Positions 23,341-32,216 of a stretch of 54,599 nucleotides of DNA are shown here, one piece after another; position 1 is the first letter of the stretch, and each line of letters begins with the position of its first letter. The translations under genes and the position numbers were made by a program. The stretch comes from Bordetella parapertussis. Its GTDB lineage: Bacteria; Pseudomonadota; Gammaproteobacteria; Burkholderiales; Burkholderiaceae_B. The stretch lies in the NCBI GenBank assembly GCA_945897365.1, contig CAMDFD010000018.1:1-54599 (forward strand), written 5' to 3'. The notes beneath the pieces were generated by a model. It saw nothing but the letters and a program-made list of their open reading frames with translations. It did no database searches and was not told where the DNA came from.

Positions 23341-23815
23341 CAAGAAAGTCAGGCAAGGCCACGACAGAAATCCCGTCTTCGACCAGCGCCTCTCGCTCCT
23401 CGGGGGTGGCGGTTCCACGGATCGGGCGCTCTTCGGACTCACCTTCGTGAATACGACGGGCTTCGTCGGCGAAACCCGAGCCGACATTTTCAGTATTGCG
23501 GACTAATTCTCGCATCTGTTGCATGATGGCAGCCTGGATTTGAGCCAACTTGAGAGCCTCCGGCGAAGATGCCACGACGGTTTCACGTGAGGCACTTGCA
23601 CCAGCACTTGCACCGTCTGAGACGCGAGACTCAACATCAAAATGTCCCACATTCAACCTAGGGGCTGACAAACGCTTTTCAATGGTGGCGCTGTGACACA
23701 TCGGACAGGTCAGCAGCCCACGGGTTTGCTGCGCGTCATAATCCTCGTGCGAGCCGAACCAACCTTCAAAGAGGTGACCGTGCTCACACTGCAAATCGAA
23801 AACTTTGAGTCCCAT
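23321..23815 (-). CDS. DUF1178 family protein
   Basis: The 164-residue protein opens with MGLKVFDLQCEHGHLFEGWF and continues with GLLTCPMCHSATIEKRLSAP, the CxxxH...CxxC pattern of DUF1178, which probably binds zinc. The middle is a low-complexity Ala/Ser stretch followed by a predicted helix (LKLAQIQAAIMQQMRELV) and the family's conserved NTENVGSGFADEARRIHEGE segment. Function is unknown. Its end overlaps the YkgJ-type gene. Four copies of a roughly 10-base repeat lie just upstream. Confidence 0.87.
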   Translation of the reverse strand: MGLKVFDLQCEHGHLFEGWFGSHEDYDAQQTRGLLTCPMCHSATIEKRLSAPRLNVGHFDVESRVSDGASAGASASRETVVASSPEALKLAQIQAAIMQQMRELVRNTENVGSGFADEARRIHEGESEERPIRGTATPEEREALVEDGISVVALPDFLDADRLQ

Positions 23816-23842
23816 ATACCTAATCTGAGGGCAATGTTAAAA

Positions 23843-23882
23843 ATTACAAGTATTGCAAAGCATTACAAAGTATTGCAAAGTA
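23843..23882. repeat. Short tandem repeat upstream of the DUF1178 gene
   Basis: Two near-identical 20-base units, each built from two roughly 10-base halves (attacaaagt and attgcaaagt, with small variation), occupy the 95-base gap before DUF1178. The period is about one helical turn, which would suit repeated protein contacts, but it may be simple sequence drift. Confidence 0.55.
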
Positions 23883-23910
23883 TAACGGACTCACTCTGTT
23901 TAGCCGACGA

Positions 23911-26900
23911 TCACCCTAAACGAGGCACAGCAGCGAGTAACTCTCGAGTGACAGCACTCTTGGGCGCCTGAAGAACTTGCGACGCATCGCCAAACTCCAC
24001 GACTCTGCCTGCCTCCATCACTGCTACGCGGTCGGCTAAATATTCCACCACGCCGAAGTTATGCGTAATAAACAAGTAAGCCATCCCTGTTTCTTTTTGT
24101 AAATCTGTCAATAAGTCAAGGATTTGGGCCTGCACCGAGACATCGAGTGCCGACGTAGGCTCATCCAAAATCAAGACTTCTGGTTCAACCGCCAACGCAC
24201 GAGCAATCGCGATGCGCTGTCTCTGACCACCAGAAAACTCATGTGGGTAACGATCTGCGGCATCCGAGGGCAAACCGACTCGCGCTAACAGTGCAGATAT
24301 ACGCTGGGACTGTTCTGCGGCATTCCACTCGGGACGAAGGGCCGCGATCCCTTCTTGCAAAATCTCCCGCACCCGCATGCGCGGATCAAGGGAGGCGAAA
24401 GGATCTTGAAACACAATCTGAATGCGGCGGCGCAGTGCTTTCATCTCTGTACGAGAGGCCGTCAAGAGATTCTGATCACTGAGCCGAGCGACACCAGAAA
24501 TCGCGGCGGATGAATCAATCAATCTCAACAACGCCTTGGCAACCGTGGTCTTGCCGCAACCTGAGGCACCGACAAGTGCCAGTGTTTCGCCACGTTGAAG
24601 GGAGAAACTCACCCCCTGAACAGCTTGATTCATACCGACTTGTCTACGCAACAAGCCCTTGCGAATGGGATATCCAATCTCTAAGTGCTCCACCGCAAGC
24701 GCGGGCGCCTGCCTACCGAGGTTCGCAGAGGACTTGGCCGAGGCGTCCACAGCACGCGAAGCCGTATCCGGTATGGGAGTACGATTGATATCGGCCTCTG
24801 TCAACGAAGGACTCAGAGGCTGCCCCCTCTTTGCAAACGTCGGGATCGCAGCAAACAATTCTCGCGCGTAGGGATGTTTAGGGGCGTTGAAAAACTGATC
24901 AGCAGGCGCGGTCTCAACAATTTCACCATGACGCATCAAGGCAACGGTATCGGCCACATCACGCACCACAGCCAAATCATGCGTGATCAACAAGACCGCC
25001 ATACCAAACTCTTGCTGAATATCGCGAATCAAGCTCAAGACCTGTGCCTGCACGGTCACATCCAACGCCGTTGTAGGCTCATCAGCAATCAACAGTTCCG
25101 GCTCTGCGGCTAAGGCAATCGCGATCATGATGCGTTGCTTTTGTCCACCGGAAAATTGAAAAGGATAATCATCAATGCGCCGCTCAGGCTCAGGAATCCC
25201 CACGCGCTGCAACCACTGCACCGCTCGACTGCGCGCCGCAGCACCCCGCAAATTCGTATGTGTGACAATCGCCTCACACAACTGATCGCCCACCCGCAAA
25301 ACAGGATTAAGACTCGTCCCAGGTTCCTGAAAAATCATACCCGCGCGACCGCCTCGCACCGTCCGCATGGAGGACTCAGATAAAGTGTTGATGTCAACGC
25401 CGCCCAGGACAACACTGCCTTGCGTCACGCGTAAGGCCTCTGGCAACAGTCTCATCAACGCAAGCGCCGTCATACTCTTTCCAGAACCAGACTCGCCCAC
25501 GAGGGCAAAGGTTTCACCACGATGCACGGTCAGTGCCAAGGCTTGCACAGCATGACGCCAGGCCTCGCCGGTATCAATCACCACATCGAGCTCTTGCACC
25601 TTGAGGATCGCAGTCTCGGCGTGCTGATCGCTGGGCGAAGAGGGGTTTGATGTCGCTTCGCCAATCTGAGTCGCACCGTTCCCATTAAAAAGATTAAAGC
25701 GTCTTGGGCGGAACATCCTCGAGCGAGGGTCAAACGCATCACGCACTGCATCGGCAAATAAATTCGCGGCCAATACCAAAGCCAGCATAAAAATAAAAGC
25801 CGCGAGCAGATTCCACCAGATCATGGGGTCGCGCGACATTTCGAAACGTGATTTTTCGATCATGGAACCAAAAGAATTCATACTCGGATCGACACCAATA
25901 CCGAGGTAGGACAACACCGCTTCGTACAACACCAAACCGGAAAACTCAAGCACCACCGTGATCAAAACGATGTGCATCAAGTTGGGTAACAAGTGACGCG
26001 CCATGATGCGCCAGTTAGAAATCCCGAACGCACGCGCAGCCTGAACGTATTCGAGTTCACGCAGCTTGAGCGCCTCGGCACGCAGAAGCCGACAGAGTCC
26101 CGCCCAGCCCGTCAGACCTAAAATCATGCAGAGCAAAAAGAGACGCAGGTCAGCACGCTGAGCGGCCGTCGGAAACAAACCTGGATGCGTATCGATATAG
26201 ACCTGCATCATCAACACACAGGCAGCGATCAACAGCACGCCCGGAATCGAGGTGAGTGTCGTGTAGACGTACTGAATCACATCGTCGATCCAGCCTTTGA
26301 AATATCCCGCAGATATACCAAGGACTAGCGCAGGCGGCAGCATCGCGACTGTCGTCAGACTGCCAATGATCCAGGCTGTACGAATACTTTTTAAAGCTTG
26401 CCACAACACATCGTTACCCGTGCGGTCCGTACCGAGGACGTGATACCCCGTTGCTAAACCAAACACCACGCCCAACAACAGGCAAAGCACAAAGACCGTG
26501 CTCAGCATCGCACGCCAGGGGAGCTCGGTCTCCCCTTGAACAATCTGCCTGAAAACCTCCGAGCGTGACCCCTGCCCCACGCACAACAGTGTCAAACCAG
26601 AAAGCAACAGTGCGACCAGCAGGCCCGCTAACGAGCCCAAACCCGCGCGGTGCACCACGTCACTGCCCCAGTCCTGCGTAGGCTCAACGAGATGTCGACC
26701 ACCAAAGCGCAGACGCGGAAAATCTCGTGTGGGTGTGCCCCCTTCTTGCAACACAGACTCTTTGGTGAATTGCAGCCAAGCCAAAGGCGCTGAATACGTT
26801 TTCTCTGGCTGAACAAAGGCGGTGTCTTCAAGCAGCACATCCAGCATTGAAACAACCTTAGGCGCGTAAACCGGTGCGGCATTCGCAGGCGCACCTGCCA

Positions 26901-27120
26901 GAGGCGGCAAGCGCGGCTGAAAATGCATGGAATCGAGCAAGCCGATCACGACAAAGACGGACAGCACCACCGCCGAACACATCGCAGGCGCACTGCGCGC
27001 CACTCTCGACCACGTCGCGCGCAAATTGCGGGAACGCGAGACATGCCAGGCATAGACCAGGGTCGCAAAAAATAGTACGAAGATCGCGATATCGGTCCAG
27101 AGGAAAATGATTTTAGGCAT
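23911..27120 (-). CDS. Fused peptide ABC transporter: permease plus two ATPase domains (YejE-YejF type)
   Basis: This 1069-residue chain joins three parts that are normally encoded by two or three genes. Residues 1-460 are an OppC/YejE-type permease with an N-terminal helix, a long periplasmic insert, and the coupling loop YVQAARAFGISNWRIMARHL near 358-377. Residues about 505-770 are ATPase 1: Walker A GESGSGKS 542-549, FSGGQ 656-660, LLIADEP 676-682, His714. Residues about 808-1069 are ATPase 2: Walker A GASGCGKT 851-858, FSGGQ 962-966, LILDEP 983-988, His1020. It is the last gene after the receptor and the YejB-type permease. Both ATPases look active. Confidence 0.92.
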   Translation of the reverse strand: MPKIIFLWTDIAIFVLFFATLVYAWHVSRSRNLRATWSRVARSAPAMCSAVVLSVFVVIGLLDSMHFQPRLPPLAGAPANAAPVYAPKVVSMLDVLLEDTAFVQPEKTYSAPLAWLQFTKESVLQEGGTPTRDFPRLRFGGRHLVEPTQDWGSDVVHRAGLGSLAGLLVALLLSGLTLLCVGQGSRSEVFRQIVQGETELPWRAMLSTVFVLCLLLGVVFGLATGYHVLGTDRTGNDVLWQALKSIRTAWIIGSLTTVAMLPPALVLGISAGYFKGWIDDVIQYVYTTLTSIPGVLLIAACVLMMQVYIDTHPGLFPTAAQRADLRLFLLCMILGLTGWAGLCRLLRAEALKLRELEYVQAARAFGISNWRIMARHLLPNLMHIVLITVVLEFSGLVLYEAVLSYLGIGVDPSMNSFGSMIEKSRFEMSRDPMIWWNLLAAFIFMLALVLAANLFADAVRDAFDPRSRMFRPRRFNLFNGNGATQIGEATSNPSSPSDQHAETAILKVQELDVVIDTGEAWRHAVQALALTVHRGETFALVGESGSGKSMTALALMRLLPEALRVTQGSVVLGGVDINTLSESSMRTVRGGRAGMIFQEPGTSLNPVLRVGDQLCEAIVTHTNLRGAAARSRAVQWLQRVGIPEPERRIDDYPFQFSGGQKQRIMIAIALAAEPELLIADEPTTALDVTVQAQVLSLIRDIQQEFGMAVLLITHDLAVVRDVADTVALMRHGEIVETAPADQFFNAPKHPYARELFAAIPTFAKRGQPLSPSLTEADINRTPIPDTASRAVDASAKSSANLGRQAPALAVEHLEIGYPIRKGLLRRQVGMNQAVQGVSFSLQRGETLALVGASGCGKTTVAKALLRLIDSSAAISGVARLSDQNLLTASRTEMKALRRRIQIVFQDPFASLDPRMRVREILQEGIAALRPEWNAAEQSQRISALLARVGLPSDAADRYPHEFSGGQRQRIAIARALAVEPEVLILDEPTSALDVSVQAQILDLLTDLQKETGMAYLFITHNFGVVEYLADRVAVMEAGRVVEFGDASQVLQAPKSAVTRELLAAVPRLG

Positions 27121-27125
27121 GGCGG

Positions 27126-28103
27126 CTACTCAAAACGCACGCGCGGATCCGCGAGCGTGTAGGAAATATCCGCCAGAATCAAACCGACGATATAGAGGCT
27201 CGCACCCAAAAAAACCATGGCCCTCACCACCGAAAAATCTTGCGCCCCGATCGCATCGATGGTGTAACTCCCTAGGCCTGGAATACCAAAAAACGACTCT
27301 GCGATGAGACTGCCCATAAACAGCAAAGGCAAGGCGGATACCGTGCCCGTCAATATCGGTAACATCGCATTGCGCAGCACATGCTTAAACAACACCACAC
27401 GCTCGCTCAAGCCGCGAGCCCGCGCGGTACGCACATAGTCCTTGCTCATTTCCTCGAGAAACAAACTGCGATAAAAACGCGCCTCGGGCCCAAGCCTAGA
27501 GATGATCGCAACCAAAATTGGCAAAGCTAAAAACTTAACCGTATCCAAACCCCAAGCGAATCCTGAGTAAGGCACCAGACGTAATATTTTTGAAAATAAC
27601 CACTGTCCCGCAATGATGTAAAACAGTCCAGAGATCGACAGCATAAACACACACAAGACGACACCCCAAAAATCAAGGCGCGTACTGCGGAAAAACACCA
27701 ATGACAAGGAAAACGCAATACTGACTAGCAGTCCGAGAATAAAAGTCGGAATTGCAAGTGCAAGACTTGGCCACATCCGCACACCAATTTCACGTCCAAT
27801 ATCACGACCCTCATCCGAGGCACCAAAATCGAATTTCAATAGCGGGACTGAGCGTTGGTAAAAAATAGTGTCGGTATATTTTTTGAGTCCAGAGGCCTCG
27901 GTATTTAAAAAGAGGGGTTTGTCGTAGCCACGATCGGCCTTCCATTTTTCGACAGCATCGGCACTCACGCGCTGACCGCCAATCGCGAGACGGGCCATAT
28001 CATCGGGCGTATTCACTGCAAAAAACAACACAAAAGTAAACACATTGACGCCGATCAAAATCAACGCACCATACATCAACCGTCGAAAAATATAAGCGAT
28101 CAT
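27126..28103 (-). CDS. Peptide-type ABC transporter permease (YejB-like)
   Basis: The 325-residue inner-membrane protein has about six helices. It starts MIAYIFRRLMYGALILIG, and the coupling loop YVRTARARGLSERVVLFKHV precedes RNAMLPILTG. The C-terminal FFGIPGLGSYTIDAIGAQDF is typical of OppB/YejB. The start overlaps the receptor stop by ATGA, and the fused permease/ATPase gene begins 5 bases after its stop. The insert after helix 1 (KWKADRGYDKPLFL) is as in YejB. It forms the channel together with the permease half of the fused protein. Confidence 0.93.
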   Translation of the reverse strand: MIAYIFRRLMYGALILIGVNVFTFVLFFAVNTPDDMARLAIGGQRVSADAVEKWKADRGYDKPLFLNTEASGLKKYTDTIFYQRSVPLLKFDFGASDEGRDIGREIGVRMWPSLALAIPTFILGLLVSIAFSLSLVFFRSTRLDFWGVVLCVFMLSISGLFYIIAGQWLFSKILRLVPYSGFAWGLDTVKFLALPILVAIISRLGPEARFYRSLFLEEMSKDYVRTARARGLSERVVLFKHVLRNAMLPILTGTVSALPLLFMGSLIAESFFGIPGLGSYTIDAIGAQDFSVVRAMVFLGASLYIVGLILADISYTLADPRVRFE

Positions 28104-30400
28104 TTGCGCATCTCCTGCGAGTGATCTGATTTCGCTTGATCATGCAAGACGTGCTCGCCAAACGCATTGAGACGCTCCTGCCTACGCAGCACTCTCCACG
28201 CAGGCCAGACAACGGCAACCAACAAAGCGATCAGCGCCCCCAATGGCCACCAAATCGGGGGGTTCCATTCGGCAATCTTCTTGGCCCGAAGTTCAGGATC
28301 GATCTTCATGTACTGCAAGGTATTACGCACCATTTGAGTCGGCTTGGCATTACCGACCCATTGCTGAAAGGCACCGCCTGACTTTGGAAAAGCACCAAAC
28401 ATCCAAGGAGCATCCTCTTGCAGGATTTTTACCATTTGTGCGATGACTTGTGCTTTTTCATCACCATCCGGCAGGTCTCGCATTCTTTCAAAGAGTGCGT
28501 CGTACTCTGGATTGACATAATTGGAGGCATTTTCACCCCCTTTGCCTGCTTTCACATTTGGACCGTAGAGCAGAAACAAAAAGTTTTCTGCATCGGGATA
28601 ATCAGCGACCCAGCCCCACATATACATCTGGGCAACGCCGCGTGCCATTTTTTCCTGAAACCGGTTGTAGTCGGTGGAGCGCACATCAAGCTGGACGCCA
28701 ATATGAGCGAACTGACGGCGCATCCAATCGAGCGTAGGGCTCGAGCCACCCCCACCACTTGCCGAGTCAAAATGCAAGACGAGCGGCGCGCCCGTTTTTG
28801 CATCTCTGCCGTTTGGATAGCCCGCTTCGGCTAATAAGCGACGGGCCTCATCGAGCGACTTGCGTTGTGGCTTGCCATCCTTGATGTCGTACACCACGCG
28901 ATTGAACCCCGCCTCGCCACTCACATAACCGAGGATGCCGGGCGGGATGGGACCATAGGCGACCTGCGCCTGATCATTTTGAAAGATCGCGACAAACTCT
29001 TCCCAATTAAAGGCGATGCTGAGTGCCTGACGCAGTTTGCGATTACGCGTCTGCTGCTCTGGCGTGTCTCCCTGCCCCACGACTGGGTCGCGCCAATTGA
29101 AACCAAAATACTGCATTTGTGCTTCGACCGTGGTGGGAAGCTGAATCCCGTGCTTGGCGTACAACGCTGCTTTTTCTGTCGAGTCGCTGGCGGCCACCAA
29201 CATGGCCACGCCCGTATCACCGCGATCGACCTGCGGAATATCGTAGTAACCCTGCATGAACTTTCCCTGCAGAGGAATACTTTCTTTTTCAATGTTAAAA
29301 ACAATCCGATCAATGAAAGGCGTCATTTTGCCGCAGTCGGCCAACAGACCCGCGGCTTGATCGCCTGGCTCTCCCTCGCAAGGATAAGGCTCGCCGCGAA
29401 AATTCGGATTACGCGAGAGCACGTGGCGTCGGTTTTGCAAAGACTCGGTCAACATATAGGGACCCGTACCAACCGGCCAGTGATTCAATGAGAGATTGCG
29501 CTGGACCATCCCTGGCTGACTATAAAACCGATCGGCCTCCCAAGGAATGGGTGCGACAAACGTCATCGCGAGCCAATACTTAAATTGCGGATATAAGCCT
29601 TTCACCCGAATACGCAAGGTGTGTTCATCGAGCGCCTCGATACCAGAAAAGCCCGCATTGCGCAGATCGAGCCAAGGCAAGTCGCGCGCACCTACGGGCA
29701 TGTCCTTGCGTAAATCCGCATCAATTTCACGCAAACGCTTACCATAGGCCTCCATGCCAATGATGTGTTGCGCTAAGGTCGAGAAAATCGGTGAAGCGAC
29801 GCGTGGGCTCGCGAGCCTGCGCAAGGCATACACGTAATCATGTGCCGTTAATTCGCGCGTCCCCGTCAAGGGAAAGTCAGGAATCGCAAACTTACCTTCA
29901 AACTCCTGCGCATCGATCGGCCAATAACGAAAGCGGCCATCCTCCTTACGGGCGAAAGAGGGGTGCGGTTGAAACAAAATACCGGGACGCAGGCTGATGT
30001 CATAAATACTCTCGACAATCTCCGAGGGTCGAGTCTCTGCATCCAGTGTGTTGCCTTGCCAGTCGAGAAATATTGGCTCGGCTACGTGTGTCGCAGTTCG
30101 TGGAATCAGCTCGTAGGGGCGTTTAAGATAGTGGTAACCATACAGCGGCTCATAAATATTGTAGGTATAGGGTGTTTCATCGGTTGAATATGAACGCGCC
30201 GGATCGAGATACTTTGGGGAACGCTGCGTAAAAGCCGTGTAAAGCACGTTCTGCTTTTCTGAGCCCGCCACATAAGGACTATTAATGGGTGAAGTCCAGG
30301 ATGTTCGACTCCACTCAGTCACTGGGTCACAACCAGCCAGAATAACGATTACACAAAGCGCAATCGTTTTTTGCAGGATGCCTAGACGGCTTAAGAACAT
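28100..30400 (-). CDS. Extracellular solute-binding protein family 5, lipoprotein with C-terminal membrane helix
   Basis: The 766-residue protein is the receptor of the peptide-type importer and is much longer than ordinary OppA/DppA proteins. The signal ends in a lipobox LAGC with Cys24, followed by Asp25, which in E. coli is the inner-membrane retention signal. The SBP family 5 fold is seen from LYTAFTQRSPKYLDPA through the GTGPYML and LSIAFNWEEFVAIF regions. Near residues 717-735 there is a membrane helix (WWPLGALIALLVAVVWPAW) and then a basic and polar tail. It would thus be held at both ends to the inner membrane. YejA-like proteins are the closest match I know. Confidence 0.88.
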   Translation of the reverse strand: MFLSRLGILQKTIALCVIVILAGCDPVTEWSRTSWTSPINSPYVAGSEKQNVLYTAFTQRSPKYLDPARSYSTDETPYTYNIYEPLYGYHYLKRPYELIPRTATHVAEPIFLDWQGNTLDAETRPSEIVESIYDISLRPGILFQPHPSFARKEDGRFRYWPIDAQEFEGKFAIPDFPLTGTRELTAHDYVYALRRLASPRVASPIFSTLAQHIIGMEAYGKRLREIDADLRKDMPVGARDLPWLDLRNAGFSGIEALDEHTLRIRVKGLYPQFKYWLAMTFVAPIPWEADRFYSQPGMVQRNLSLNHWPVGTGPYMLTESLQNRRHVLSRNPNFRGEPYPCEGEPGDQAAGLLADCGKMTPFIDRIVFNIEKESIPLQGKFMQGYYDIPQVDRGDTGVAMLVAASDSTEKAALYAKHGIQLPTTVEAQMQYFGFNWRDPVVGQGDTPEQQTRNRKLRQALSIAFNWEEFVAIFQNDQAQVAYGPIPPGILGYVSGEAGFNRVVYDIKDGKPQRKSLDEARRLLAEAGYPNGRDAKTGAPLVLHFDSASGGGGSSPTLDWMRRQFAHIGVQLDVRSTDYNRFQEKMARGVAQMYMWGWVADYPDAENFLFLLYGPNVKAGKGGENASNYVNPEYDALFERMRDLPDGDEKAQVIAQMVKILQEDAPWMFGAFPKSGGAFQQWVGNAKPTQMVRNTLQYMKIDPELRAKKIAEWNPPIWWPLGALIALLVAVVWPAWRVLRRQERLNAFGEHVLHDQAKSDHSQEMRK

Positions 30401-30981
30401 TTTTTATTTTTCCAGCACTGCACTCGCCACTCCCAAGGCGCGACAGCAGCGGGCTCAGCCCAAAGTCCAAGCTTTTTCTGACGCGCGGACTTTTCTAATC
30501 CCAGCAAAGATTTATCGCGTAGATACTTTCCTTTGGCCTGTTGATTCGCCCAGGCAAATCCCTGCTCGACTTGCAACCGATTGGCGGTGGTGCCGTCAAC
30601 CGGGATGTCACAGATATGGCGGTCGTAGTGATCCTTTTCAAAACAAGTGATCGTGATTGTTTTGCCCGCCACATAATTTGCTAAATTTTTTCTGGACGCC
30701 TCACCAAAGGGTTGGCCAGGCTGACTGCTACCGTGCGCCGTTTCAGGGGCATCGATACTCGCCAACCGGATGCGCTCCTGCTTGTTGTCTATCAACAGGT
30801 TGATGGTGTCTCCATCTGACACCCGGACGACTTTACCGGTCAGCTTATAAGGTGCGCCAGCCGCGTGTGCAATCGGGACAAGTTGCAAGAGCAGATTTTG
30901 TGACCCGCAGAAGCCCAGGAAGGCCAGTGCCGCCGCAAGGACTCCAAAAAAAGTGCTGTTGATTCGCTTATTATTTTTCAT
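30391..30981 (-). CDS. Secreted thermonuclease-family (SNase) nuclease
   Basis: The 196-residue protein has an N-terminal hydrophobic signal or anchor (about 12-40, with AHAAGAP as possible cleavage site) and an SNase OB-fold: GKVVRVSDGDTINLLI, RIRLASIDAPE, FGEASRKNL, then YDRHICDIPVDG and LGLWAEP. Arg and Glu positions in these motifs match staphylococcal nuclease catalytic residues. It probably cuts nucleic acid outside the cytoplasm. Its stop overlaps the start of the receptor gene by 10 bases, so it may be expressed with the importer, though no functional link is obvious. Confidence 0.87.
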   Translation of the reverse strand: MKNNKRINSTFFGVLAAALAFLGFCGSQNLLLQLVPIAHAAGAPYKLTGKVVRVSDGDTINLLIDNKQERIRLASIDAPETAHGSSQPGQPFGEASRKNLANYVAGKTITITCFEKDHYDRHICDIPVDGTTANRLQVEQGFAWANQQAKGKYLRDKSLLGLEKSARQKKLGLWAEPAAVAPWEWRVQCWKNKKCS

Positions 30982-31182
30982 TTAAATGATTGATTTGTAT
31001 GTAAAAATTGATCAAATGTCCCTAAATACCACTTGATGCATCCAAAACGACCCAAAACAAAGCTTTGCGCTTTTTGAGCATCCATCTTGCACTAAGTTCA
31101 AACTGACCGCCAACATGATTTAATGCTGAATGACCGCAACGACGGCAACAGACATCAGACCACATCTGGGTAAAGTTTAACC

Positions 31183-32130
31183 ATGCAGATCGTATTTCTT
31201 GACAGCGACACTATTACAACCCCTTTACCCGTTCCTGATTGGGTGACCAAATGGGTCAATCTCCCTGCCACACCCCAAGATCCTGACGCTGTCGTCAAAG
31301 CGCTGGCAGAGGCCGATATTTGCATCACAAACAAGATCAAACTCACCCCAGCCATTTTGGCGCGCTTGCCCCGTCTGAAGTTTGTCTGCGTCGCCGCCAC
31401 TGGCTATGACTGCGTCGATCTGCAATCCTGTCGCGAACACGGGGTCGTCGTCTCCAATGTGCCGGGCTACTCCAGGCAGAGCGTAGGCGAAGGCGTGATT
31501 GGCTTTATTTTTTCGCTTCGTCGCGCCCTCCCTTATTACCAAACGACTGCACGTCAGGCTTGGCCCGGCTCTTCCCATTTTTGTGTTCATGGTGCACCCA
31601 TCCGCAATGTGCGGGGCGCAACCCTAGGAATTTTCGGTCGCGGCGCTATTGGCAATGAGGTCGCGACCCTTGCTCAAGCACTCGGCATGAACGTGATTTT
31701 TGGCGAACACCGTCACCGTCCCGATGTGCGTCCTGGTTATGTCCGCTTTGAAACACTATTGGCTCAGAGCGACGTCATCACGCTGCACTGCCCGCTAACC
31801 GAAGCCACCCGAGGCATGATCGGTCAGGCTGAGATCGCCCATATGAAGCCTGGCGCCATGTTAATTAACACAGCGCGCGGCCCACTGATCAATGAACAAG
31901 CGGTCGCCGACGCTTTACTCAGCGGCCAATTGGGCGGCGTGGCACTCGATGTGCTTGCAGTCGAACCACCTCCCGCCGAAAATACACTCCTTTTGCTGCA
32001 TCTACCTAATTTAATCATCACCCCACACATCACTTGGGCAAACGAACATGGTATGCGCAGCCTCATGGATGGTATCGCCGGCAATCTCAACGCTTTTTCT
32101 CAAGGTAAACCCATCAACGTGGTGAGCTGA
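31183..32130 (+). CDS. D-2-hydroxyacid dehydrogenase, NAD(P)-binding
   Basis: The 315-residue enzyme belongs to the D-isomer-specific 2-hydroxyacid dehydrogenase family, closest in form to glycerate/hydroxypyruvate reductase. It has a Rossmann motif LGIFGRGAIGNEVATLAQ, the substrate Arg in INTARGPLINEQAV, the Glu of the catalytic relay in DVLAVEPPP, and the catalytic His in ITPHITWAN. It is 86 bases ahead of the AtuA-type gene on the same strand. Co-factor preference is not clear. The start is preceded by GGGTAAAG. Confidence 0.87.
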   Translation: MQIVFLDSDTITTPLPVPDWVTKWVNLPATPQDPDAVVKALAEADICITNKIKLTPAILARLPRLKFVCVAATGYDCVDLQSCREHGVVVSNVPGYSRQSVGEGVIGFIFSLRRALPYYQTTARQAWPGSSHFCVHGAPIRNVRGATLGIFGRGAIGNEVATLAQALGMNVIFGEHRHRPDVRPGYVRFETLLAQSDVITLHCPLTEATRGMIGQAEIAHMKPGAMLINTARGPLINEQAVADALLSGQLGGVALDVLAVEPPPAENTLLLLHLPNLIITPHITWANEHGMRSLMDGIAGNLNAFSQGKPINVVS

Positions 32131-32216
32131 GACGCCCTTGAGCTTAATTACCACCTCGCCGCCCCTTTGCACAGTTGGAACAAAGTAGGCGTCACTTTCA
32201 CTCATCAGGTAAATAA

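Noticed and set aside
28865..29491. 208-codon plus-strand open frame
   Set aside because: Antisense to the receptor gene, no recognisable motif; shadow of the coding strand.
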